Assembly: GCA_027625915.1 (NCBI GenBank)
Contig: JANTQA010000060.1
Coordinates: 5,952,001-6,016,000 of the forward strand
Source of the DNA: Anaeramoeba flamelloides
Lineage: Eukaryota; Metamonada; Anaeramoebidae
DNA length: 64,000 bases
Reading direction: 5' to 3'
The position numbers were made by a program, and so were the translations under genes. This document shows, piece after piece, positions 31,777-42,000 of the stretch. The notes under the pieces were generated by a model. It was not told where the DNA came from and did no database searches. It worked only from the letters and a program-made list of their open reading frames with translations. The stretch's first letter is position 1. The number at the start of each line of letters is the position of its first letter.

Positions 31777-34700
31777 ATGTCGTCTATCCTCGAAAATAAT
31801 ACACAACCCCAATACACCAAACAAACCTTAGAAAAGGAACAGGTGCTAAACAAAGAGATAGAGAAAGAGAACGAAGAAATCGAAGAAAAAGAATACGATC
31901 CAAATTCCTTAGAATTTTTGTTTCAAAAACCATTACATTCCTTTGGCGATCAATTAATGAAGAGGGAATTAACCAAAAACAAAACCAAGATTGGCTTACT
32001 TAACCTGACGAAAAAAAACGAACTTTCAATAAGGCAATGTACATTTGATGTGTTATTTGATAAGCTCGTCTATGAACCTAAGATTTCCTTAAAATTATAC
32101 AAAAGATTATTATTGGTCTATCCAATTTTTACGACAAAGAAACAATTTTTTGGTGCCTTAGCGAGGAGGTTCCATTATGTCCCAGAAACTGAAGAAAACA
32201 TCATAAAAAATGCAATTGAGACGGAATATTTGTATTTAAAAGGTAATTCTAATAAGAAGAGGGTAATTCAATTATTAGAAATTTGGATTGATTACCAAAG
32301 GGAAGACTTTCGAGAGGATCAAGAATGGATCAAATCCGATGTTGTTCCCTTTGTTAAAGAGAACATTATTCCCATGAATGAGAAAGTTGGCAAAAGAATT
32401 GTCTTAATTTTAATTAAAAATTCGCGCGAGGATGAATTTGCTCGGATCTGCAAATACAAAAGTGAGGTGCCTTCCACTGGCTACCCCGTTTGCCAAGTGC
32501 CAAAGGAAGTGCACAAATTACAATTGAGCGAGTTGTCTGCAATCGAAATTGCGCGCCAGATCACATTAATGGATTGCCAACAGTTTACAAGAATCCCTAT
32601 CAAGCAATTTATTGCCTGTGAATGGGACAAACCGAAGCAATTGGACACCAAGAGCTACAATTTAAAACAATACATAAACCAATTCCATAATTGGATTAAT
32701 TTAATCATTTCCAGTATCCTGATGAACAACAAACCAGATTTAAGGGCTCATATGATTGATCTCTGGTGCAGTGTAGGCCTTGAGCTATTGAAAATCCGGA
32801 ATTTTAATACATTGTTTGCCACAGTTGCTGGACTACAAAGCCACCCCATCGCTAGATTGGATGACACTTGGAAGCTAGTTGGCAATGGAACAAAACGAAT
32901 CCTTAATAAATTGTTGAGAGCCACCAGCAAGCAGAATTGCTATAAAAAATACAGAGAATTAATCAAGGATGGGAATTTGCCAACAATCCCTTTCTTAGAT
33001 TTATCAAATTATCAAATCTCTTTAATTAAATATAAAAAATCGGATTTTATACAAAATAAAAACAACAATAACAACAACAACAACAACAACAACAATAACA
33101 ATAACAATAACAACAATAACAGTGTCTTAAACAATAATAACAAATCGAATGGATTAATTAATTTAAAAAAATTTATGAAAATTGGAAAAATTATTGAAAA
33201 AATTCTTCATTTTCAAACCAGTGTTTATCAATTTTATAAATTATTAGAAATTCGCCGAATATTTAAAACAGTACCAATACTTAAAGAAGAAAAACAAATG
33301 GAAAGATCAAAAAAAATCGAAAAGCATTCTGATATGTTTTCTAATCAATTTTTATTTAGATATTGCCAACCAATGAGCAAAAAACCCAATAGCAAGACCA
33401 CAACCAACCTAAACAAATATGATATTAATAGGGTGTGCTGGGATATTAAATTAAGACAACCAATTGTGAAATCAAATTTAATCCTAAGAGACGCAATTAA
33501 AGAAAATGGGAATTTTATTAAACAATTTGAACAAATTGATTCCGGAACTTTACTTGTGGAATACCATTTAAAGAACAGTACCGATAATAATAATAGCAAT
33601 GATAATAATCACAATAAAGATGATGAAAACAATGTAACAGACCATATAAGCAATACAAAAATGGTTATCATTGGCGGTACATTGAAAGCTTTAGTTGAGC
33701 ATTTAACTCGGATTAAAAATCCAAATCCAAACTTTTTACAAACTTTTTTGTTAACATATCGCGATTTTACTGATTCTGTAAAGTTCTTAGAAATGTTAAA
33801 AGAACGGTACCTAATCAAACCACCAGCTGAATTTAATGAAAAGCAATGCAAAACTTTCAATGAATTGGTAGCAAAGCCAATTAAATTAAGAATCATCACT
33901 GTCTTCCACACTTGGTTAAAATTCCATTTCCATGATTTTACAAGCAATCCGATTTTAATCCAATATTTGGAAGAATTCGTTGAAAACATCATTTTAAAAG
34001 ATGTTGATATGAAAAAATCAGGCTTAATGGTCAAAGCCATTTTGAAAAAAATGTTAAACAATCCGCAAAATTATGATTATAGACAATCTAAACAATACAG
34101 TGCGAACTTTAACAGCGAAATACCAAAGCCCATTTTGCCCAAGGATTTGAATAGTTTATCTCTCTTGGAAATAGATAATGTGGAATTTGTCAGGCAACTC
34201 ACGTTGATTGAATTCGATTTATATTGTAAAATCGATCCTAAGGAGTGCCTGAAGCAAGCCTGGACCAAAAAAAAGAAAGAAACACTGGCACCAAATATAA
34301 TTAAAATGACGCAGTTTTTCAATAGCATTTCTCATTGGATCGCCAGCGAGATGGTTTCAATTGAAAATGTCAAAGTTCGAGCACAATTCATGACAAAGAT
34401 GATCAAATTGGCCTATCAATGTAAAAAAATTGGCAATTTTAATTCAATTCAGGAAATATCCGCGGGGCTAAATATCTCCTCCGTGTTTAGGCTAAAGAAA
34501 ACTAAAGACCTTTTATCAAACAAATCTAAACATATTTGGAAACACACAGCTGAGATCGTACATCGAAGAAATAATTTTAGATTGATGAGAGAGCTCATTT
34601 CCAAAATCGACCCCCCGGCTTTACCCTATGTTGGAATGTATTTGACAGACTTGGTTTTTGTTGACGAAGGAAACCCAGATACCATACTTTCAATGAATAG

Positions 34701-34902
34701 AACAGAATTAATTAATTTTGATAAGTTTCGAAGAACTTCCGAAATCATCAAACAAATACAACAATTCCAGCAAACACCTTTTTATTTTAAAGAAGTGCCA
34801 CAAATTAGAGATTGGATACTGCAAAATACAAATAAAATTTATAATACCAAAGAAATTTATAATCAAAGTTTAATTATAGAACCCAGAGAATCTAAAAATT
34901 AA
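31777..34902 (+). CDS. Tandem RasGEF protein (two GEFN+CDC25 cassettes)
   Basis: Intronless, 1041 residues, ATG at 31777 after an A-rich leader. Cassette 1: RasGEF N-terminal domain at residues ~50-180, then a CDC25-type catalytic domain at ~252-500 (ELSAIEIARQITLMDCQQF; FHNWINLIISSIL; the helical hairpin RNFNTLFATVAGLQSHPIAR; YRELIKDGNLPTIPFL). This domain is interrupted by a ~20-residue poly-Asn tract (residues 429-448). Cassette 2: GEFN at ~628-755 (GGTLKALVEHLTR; FLQTFLLTYRDF), catalytic domain at ~792-1015 (SLLEIDNVEFVRQLTLIE; IGNFNSIQEISAGLNIS; ALPYVGMYLTDLVFVDEGNP). RasGEFs open the nucleotide pocket of Ras-family GTPases; the helical hairpin displaces switch I. Cassette 2 keeps all canonical blocks. 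Cassette 1 lacks the PYxGxYLTDLxFxxEGN block, so it may be non-catalytic or allosteric (inference). No membrane-targeting or PH domain is visible. Confidence 0.93.
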   Translation: MSSILENNTQPQYTKQTLEKEQVLNKEIEKENEEIEEKEYDPNSLEFLFQKPLHSFGDQLMKRELTKNKTKIGLLNLTKKNELSIRQCTFDVLFDKLVYEPKISLKLYKRLLLVYPIFTTKKQFFGALARRFHYVPETEENIIKNAIETEYLYLKGNSNKKRVIQLLEIWIDYQREDFREDQEWIKSDVVPFVKENIIPMNEKVGKRIVLILIKNSREDEFARICKYKSEVPSTGYPVCQVPKEVHKLQLSELSAIEIARQITLMDCQQFTRIPIKQFIACEWDKPKQLDTKSYNLKQYINQFHNWINLIISSILMNNKPDLRAHMIDLWCSVGLELLKIRNFNTLFATVAGLQSHPIARLDDTWKLVGNGTKRILNKLLRATSKQNCYKKYRELIKDGNLPTIPFLDLSNYQISLIKYKKSDFIQNKNNNNNNNNNNNNNNNNNNNNSVLNNNNKSNGLINLKKFMKIGKIIEKILHFQTSVYQFYKLLEIRRIFKTVPILKEEKQMERSKKIEKHSDMFSNQFLFRYCQPMSKKPNSKTTTNLNKYDINRVCWDIKLRQPIVKSNLILRDAIKENGNFIKQFEQIDSGTLLVEYHLKNSTDNNNSNDNNHNKDDENNVTDHISNTKMVIIGGTLKALVEHLTRIKNPNPNFLQTFLLTYRDFTDSVKFLEMLKERYLIKPPAEFNEKQCKTFNELVAKPIKLRIITVFHTWLKFHFHDFTSNPILIQYLEEFVENIILKDVDMKKSGLMVKAILKKMLNNPQNYDYRQSKQYSANFNSEIPKPILPKDLNSLSLLEIDNVEFVRQLTLIEFDLYCKIDPKECLKQAWTKKKKETLAPNIIKMTQFFNSISHWIASEMVSIENVKVRAQFMTKMIKLAYQCKKIGNFNSIQEISAGLNISSVFRLKKTKDLLSNKSKHIWKHTAEIVHRRNNFRLMRELISKIDPPALPYVGMYLTDLVFVDEGNPDTILSMNRTELINFDKFRRTSEIIKQIQQFQQTPFYFKEVPQIRDWILQNTNKIYNTKEIYNQSLIIEPRESKN

Positions 34903-36779
34903 TTAATTTCTTTCATTGTTTGTTTCTTTTTTTGTTTCTTTTTTCGTTTCTTGTTTTTTTATTTATTTTTATTTTTGCTTTGATTTTTATTCTTTTTTTT
35001 TTGTTTTTTTTTTAAATTCAGATTTTCTTAATAAATATTTTTTTAATGAAAATTTTATTTTGTTTGGGAATTTTTTCGTTCAGAAATAATTCCATTTTTT
35101 TTTCATAATGTCAAATTAGTAATATTTTTTATTTTTTTTTTACTCGTTACGATATTATTTTTTCTATTAACAATTTTTAAATCAAAAAATTTCGACAAAA
35201 ATTGTAATTTTATTTGAAAAAAACAAATCAATACAAATCCAAGATTTCAAGACACCCAAACATAATTATAATAAGGGAATAATCAAAAAAAAAAAAAAAT
35301 TTAAAAATATTTGAAGATTATAAACTTTTTATCATAACCCCCTCACAAATGATTTTTAGGATAATCACCAAAAGGGTTTCTTAAAATAAAATGTTAATGT
35401 AAAACATTTAATATGTTGTATCTTTATTTACATCTAATTGATCCACTTTAATAAATTAAATATGAATCAGGTTTTGAAAAATTTTTTTCTCAAAATACTT
35501 GAAATAATAATAAATTAATAACCATTTTACCAGAATAATAAAAATATAAAATACTTTTTCTTTTGCTTAAAAAGACAAACTGTAAGTTACAAATAACATT
35601 TTTACAATAAAATCAATCAATATTATTTTCATTTTTAGAATTAGGAATAAAAAAAGAAAAAAAAATATTGGTTGATTAATCTAAAATGTTTAAAATGAAA
35701 ATAATTCTTCAAAAATAAATTAAAAAAAAACCAGAATATTTTAACAATAATACCAAAATACCTTCTTAAAACCTGAAATAATCAACTTAGAACCAAAAGA
35801 AATACTTTTTATTTTGATTATTTTTAATCAATAATTAATCACTCAATTTTAATTCTTTCTGCAAGTTTTTAGGAAACCAAATGATTAAAATTATCAATAA
35901 ATTTGAATATTATTACTCAAAAAGTATAATATTTTCAAACAAAAATTAGATCCTAATTAATAACAATTAATTATATTAATCAAAATAATCAAATAAATTA
36001 TTAAAATAAATGGATGATCCGTTATTTATTGTCTTACCATTGGTAAATAAACCCATTATTTTATCTTTTAAATTTCAAAAAAATACAGAATGCCTTATTC
36101 GAGAAATTGACAAAAAGTTGACAATAATTTATTAAATTATCCAAGAATTTGGAATGATTACAAATATTGACATACTTTTAAAATCAAATCAATATCCAAA
36201 ATATAATATTGGGATTTGACTTGAAAAAAAGAAAAATTTTCAAAAAAACTTTAAAAAAGTATAAGAAAATTTTAAAAAAATCAAAATAATTTTTAATAAA
36301 TAAAATTTTATAATGGGGTCAAATTATAAAATTTTAAATTGATGTAGTAGTAAAAATTATTTTAAAAACTGGTAATTTTCAATCTAACCCAAAAATAATT
36401 CAACAAAATAGATGTTTTTATAAACAAAAAAGTAATAAAATTTTTAAAAAGTGATAAACCTTCGGAAAGAACACATTCTAAAACGAAATTAAGAATATCA
36501 AGTCAGAATTTCAATTTATAAAAGAAGATATAAACTCAAAAAGAATTTCAAAACTCTTGATTTTGGAAACATATCAAAAAATTTAAAAATTTCCTAAAAA
36601 AAAGAACATGGAAATATTAATTTAAAAGTGGTATAGATATCTTAAATTATTAGTACGTAAATCAAAATAAATTTGAAGAAAATTTATTAACAATAATTTT
36701 GGATGAAACGATCAAGAATTTTTAAAAATTATTAGCTAATAAGGATATAAATAAACGTACTGCTGCCATACTTTAGAAT
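34903..36779. other. Intergenic DNA
   Basis: 3' flank of the RasGEF gene (T-rich tracts from 34920). No coding frame or repeat family was recognised before 36780. Confidence 0.45.
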
Positions 36780-37240
36780 GTGAAAGTTTTCTTGAGTTTT
36801 ACCATTTTATTTGTGAAGTGTTCTTGTTTTTTTTTTTACTTTTTCAAATAAAAAGAAAATTCTAATAAATTTTCGGTTTATTTCAAAAAGTAAAAAAAAA
36901 AAACCGATCGAAAATCTATTGATTTTCCACATAAATAGAAAACCCAAAAAAACCTAACGAAAATCTATTGATTTTCCAAAGAAACAGAAAACTAAAGAAA
37001 ACCTAAAGATTTCTTTCCAGAGTTCAAAAGAACTGAGAGAAAAATCAATTATTTTACTCAATTCTTTTGTTTTTTGTAAGAACTATAGATTTTTTTTTAA
37101 TTCGTGTTTTGTTTCTTAAGTGTTCTAGGTTTTTTTTACTTTTTGAAATAAAAAGAAAATTTTAATAAATTTTCCGTTTATTTCAAAAAGTAAAAAAAAC
37201 CTAACCAAAATATATATTGATTTTCTAATCAAAACAGAAT
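36780..37240. repeat. Array of short palindromic modules
   Basis: Several self-complementary modules follow each other. One is a T-rich arm, ttttactttttcaaataaa, mirrored by tttatttcaaaaagtaaaa around an aaaattttaataaatttt centre (36835-36906, again about 37129-37200). Another is gaaaatctattgattttcc (36910 and 36960). A third is a diverged ttccagaattcaaaagaa...ttactcaattctttt module (37005-37070). The same modules recur at 55.2, 56.6, 58.3, 62.5 and 63.5 kb. Confidence 0.65.
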
Positions 37241-37734
37241 TTAAAAAAAAAAAAAAAAAAATTGTTTCATAAAGAAGAGCCTTACTCCATATTAAAACCA
37301 AGAAACTTCACAAATTACCTAAATAGATATTCTTATTTTTGTGAAAAGAATTTTATAAAAACAAAATCTGGGAACATATACAAAAAATATTTCAATTTAG
37401 AAATAATTGAAGATATCACAATTTTTTAAGTGATTGCCCTACCCATTATATAAAGAAAAACAAACAATTAGGATTAAAGAATTCATGTAAATTAATAAAA
37501 ATTATAAAAATAATATTTTAGATATTATTCAAAATAAAGAATTATTTATTATTTTTTTCATTAGTAAATGATAAAGAAAATTACAATTCTTTATTGAAAT
37601 TTCTAATCACAAAAATCTAGAAAGTAGGCAAATTTCATCGAATTCAAATCATGATCCATATTTTCCAGAATTCGAAGGAATGTAAAAAAAAATTATTTTA
37701 CTCTATTTTTTTTAAACTTAGGAAAAGATAATAA

Positions 37735-37835
37735 TGATGTTTTTTAATTCTTGTTTTTGTTTCTTCAGTGTTCTAGGCTTTTTTTACTTTTTCAAATAAA
37801 AAGAAAATTAAATAGATTTTTGGTTTATTTCATAC
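37735..37835. repeat. Partial palindromic module
   Basis: It shares ttgtttctt-agtgttctagg-tttttttactttttcaaataaaaagaaaa with 37105-37150 and then diverges. A degenerate single module of the family at 36780. Confidence 0.5.
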
Positions 37836-38391
37836 ATTTAAAAAAATTAAAATGTGGTAAGACGAAATGAATTTCCAATCATCAAAATAAAAAAAATAAA
37901 ACATAAAAAATGATTATATTTTTTTAAAACTTAAAAGATTCTATATTTGATTTATTGTTCTGCATTTTTAACAAGAAAATAAAATTTTTAAATTTTGTTC
38001 GTCCAAACTATCACAAATTACTCAAAGCAATTATTTTTTCAAACATAAAAATATTAGGTAAATTTTTCTTTTTTGTTATTGATTTTAAAAACAAAAAAAA
38101 ACAAAAAAAAAAAAAATGAAAAAGGATCTTTTTTACTCCAAATTAATTGGAAAACAATCAATTTCTTTTTAATATTTTAATTCATTTCGATAAAGTTGAT
38201 AAAGATGTTTATTTATCAAGTTTAATTGGATATTTAAGAATATAAGTTTTTTTATCTTTTTTTTTTCTAATCAATAAAAGTTGCAAATATCTTAAATTTT
38301 AATTACAAATTTATTTAAAACAAATAATTATAACAATGATAATAATATATATATAAGATATTGATTAGATCTTTCAGCTCAAATTATACCA

Positions 38392-38392
<1 letters not shown>

Positions 38393-38433
<41 letters not shown>

Positions 38434-38467
38434 CAGTGCCTAGAAAAAAATATATATATATATATAT
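38393..38467. repeat. AT microsatellite (two blocks)
   Basis: Runs of alternating AT at 38393-38427 and 38450-38467, separated by a short unique sequence. Confidence 0.9.
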
Positions 38468-38580
38468 GGAATTATAAATAATATACAAAAAATAAATAAA
38501 AATAAACAACTTCAAGTTGTTAAATAACCGGCATATATTATATTTAACATAATATTTTCTGAAAAATGTTTATTAGAGTA

Positions 38581-39059
38581 GTGAAAAAAATACCGGACAT
38601 GAAAAAAATCCCGGACAAGATTTTTAATTGTGAATATTAGTAAAATTATTGTGTAATTTCTTTTATTTACAATCAAATTCCTTTTTTTAAGAATCGAACT
38701 TTTTCAATTATAACTCCCCCACTTATTAGAATGATGATTGATGAAATCACACTTGTTCAAAACACCATTCAATCAATCAAAAAACAAGAATAAAAATTAT
38801 CATTTTCCAAACTCTAGTAAACCTCAATAAAACTCGATTATTTTTCAAAAAAAGTTGATCAACATATGGCTATCAAGCAATTACTCGAGTATTCTAGAGA
38901 CACCTTACTTTGGTGGACTTTAGGTAGGTTTATTACTAATCTCATAAAAAAATTGGTTATTTATAATAAGGATTTCATTGAAATTAGACAAAAATTTTAC
39001 TAATACCCACAATTAAAAATCTTGTCCTGGATTTTTTTCATGTCCGGTATTTTTTTCCC
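38581..39059. mobile_element. 479-bp non-autonomous TIR element, complete copy
   Basis: Terminal inverted repeats of about 65 bp: the left end gtgaaaaaaataccggacat... matches the reverse complement of the right end ...atgtccggtatttttttccc with few differences. Each terminus contains two tandem ~19-bp units (gaaaaaaatnccggacat-like), possibly transposase binding sites. TA flanks both ends (38579-38580 and 39060-39061), as for Tc1/mariner-type insertion. The interior has no coding frame. A truncated relative lies at 13720-14144. It sits only 35 bp beyond the stop codon of the ankyrin-BTB gene, so it probably forms part of that transcript's 3' end. Confidence 0.85.
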
Positions 39060-39094
39060 TACTATATATCAAAAAAAAAAAAAAAAACCATTAA

Positions 39095-42000
39095 TTAATT
39101 CTTTTCAATTAATAATTTTTTTTCATATTGGATTCTAGATTTTAACATTGAAAATTTATTAATTTGGAAATAATCAAAAGCATCTTCTAATTCATTGAGA
39201 ACTGAAAAATTAATATTTGGTAAAAATTGATCGGTATAAAAAAAATAGAAAAGATTTTGAATACACATTTCAGAAAATCCAAAATAATCTGTTATATGGT
39301 CTATTGACTGATCAACATTTAATAATAAATTTTGTACTAATTTACTTTTTGAAATAAAAATTAATTTATGGATTTTAATTTCTTTCTTCTTTATAATAAA
39401 TTTAAAATCTTTAGAATTGTGATCAGAATATAAATTTTTTAAATCATTTATTAGTCCAGATTTATCTATTTTTTTAAAAAATTCCTTTTCTGTGAGTCCA
39501 ATTTTTCCCATTATTATTTTTTTTAAAAGTTTATAATGATTTATTTGGTCATTTATTTTCCCTTTTTTAAAAGTTATATGCGAGGAGTTGGAATCTGTTT
39601 GAACGCGAGAAGTTGTTGTATGGCGTATAGTAGAACTGTGAGATGACGAAGATACCGAATATGGTACTGATGATGAAGAAGAAGAAGATGATGATGAAGA
39701 TTCAAGATATGTGTTGGATAAAGAATGGTTATCTTCCTCCATTTTTCCATTTTTCTTATTACTTGGCATTTTTTCTTTTATATACCCAGAATAGCACCAA
39801 TCTAAAAAGATGTTTATTTCATTATCACGGCAGTTTTGAATTATTTGTAATATTTTTTCTAATTTAATATTCGGGAATCTTAATTTAAATATTAAAGAAT
39901 GGCAATGAATAAATTGATTATTACTTGAAGATACTTTAATATCCACAAGCAATTTATTTTTCCAAATATTTGTTAAACTGTACATTAAATATGTGTAGTT
40001 TAATAATAAATTTTTAATCTGAGGTTTTTTAGTATTAAAAAAAATATTTTGGATATTCCAATTCTTTAATAATAAGTCTGAATTAATTATTATTTCAAAA
40101 ATTTCTTCTGCATTATTATTTTGATTTACAAAATGTAACGGTGTGAAACCATTCTTGTTCTGTAAATTTAAGTTTGGATTAGGATTGGCCTTATTAAATA
40201 ATATTTTATAAGGCTGTATTTTGGTACATTTTTGACAAAAGGTATGTATTGGACAATCATCTAATTCCTCTTCACAGTGGTTAATATCAAAATTATTTTC
40301 GAGAAAATAAGCCAACGAGGGAACATGTATATTTTTATTTTGAATTAAATATTTGATAAATCCAAAATTTTTATGATTTTTTAAAATATCAATATCATAT
40401 TGTCTAAATAAAGGAATAGATTGATAATTTTGATTCTTGAGTAAATTATTTAAAATATCCTTAACAAAATATTTCTTCTGACTTAATTTTGCACCATTTT
40501 TTAAAAATAATTTGATAATTTCATCCCTTTTAAACTGTTTACAAAGAACATTTAAAGGTGTGCATATTAAAGCTGAATCGATATTTAAATTTGCCCCGTT
40601 CAGAATAAATAGTTCAAATATTTTGATTTCATTACAAACTTTACATAGGATATGTAAAGATGTGGCACAGTCGATATTTAACAAATTTAAATCTGCGCCA
40701 TTTTTTAAAAGTAAATTCATTAATTCAAAATTGGGAGTTTTCTTGCAAATTGTGTGGATGGGGTATTGGTATTTTAAATAATAGGGCAAATCACCATATT
40801 GTGGTATTACCTTAAGTTTAGATAGTGACACATATCGTGGAATATTAATATCTGCGCCATTTTTTATTAGAAATTTAATAATATTTAGATTTAATTTGCT
40901 AAGACATGCCAAAAATATTGGTGTATAATACATGTTATTTATTTCATTAAGATATTTTTTATTTATTTTTTCTAATATCATTTTAATGATTTGAAACCTC
41001 TTTTGATTATATAAAATTAATTTGGCTTCAATTTTTTTGTATTGTATTGAATTTTTGTCTTTGTATTGTTGTTTTTGTTCATCTCGGAATAGTTTGCCAG
41101 ACTGTAATCTATTTCGTTTTTTTATCATTTTTGTTAATTTAGAGGATCTTTCATTATCGGTATCGGCTGAATCCTCTGAATCACTGTTTAAAGAACCATG
41201 GTCACTATGAGATATAACAGAATCAGAAATAAAGGAGGAATCCGATTCTGAATCCGTATCTGTCGTACTTGGACCACTGTTTTTTTTTGTTTTCAGAAGA
41301 CCATAATATTTTTGATAATAAGATTTTCCATTTTTCCATTTTTGACAAGCGTAATGTAATAAATTATTTTGAGTTGATTTACAAATATAATTAATATCTA
41401 AACCTTTTTCCAAGAAATACTTTAATAATAAAGGATCATTTCTATAAATCAAGCAACTATTTATTACTGTATCCATATGGTCGCGGATATAGTTATCATT
41501 ATCATAAGTTAGTTTATCAAAATACTGCTTTAAAATTTGATAATTGAAATGTTTTATCAGATGGAAATTTTTTTCAAGAAATAATTGTGTAATACAATCA
41601 TTGGAATTTATCTTGAGGCTATTTTTAAGAATAAAATTTTGTTTCTGTGTTTTTTTTTTGATATTTTTATTTGAATTTCCGTTTTCATTATCATTATCAT
41701 TATCATTATCATTATCATTATCATTCCCATCCTTATCCTCGTCCTCATCCTCATTTAGCTTTTCTTTTTCTTTTTCTTCTTTTTCAATTACATTTTCTTT
41801 TATATTTTCATTTTCATTTTCTATTTTATTATCATTTCCCGTTTCACCTGATTCCTTTTCCTTTTTATTCTTTATCGCATCATTTTCTCTATTTATTAAG
41901 ATGGTTAAGAAAGAGACAAATAATTCAGTATGTAGCTTTTTGCTCGAATTTAATAAAATTTTATATCCATTATAGATATTTTTTTCTGGTCCATTGATCT

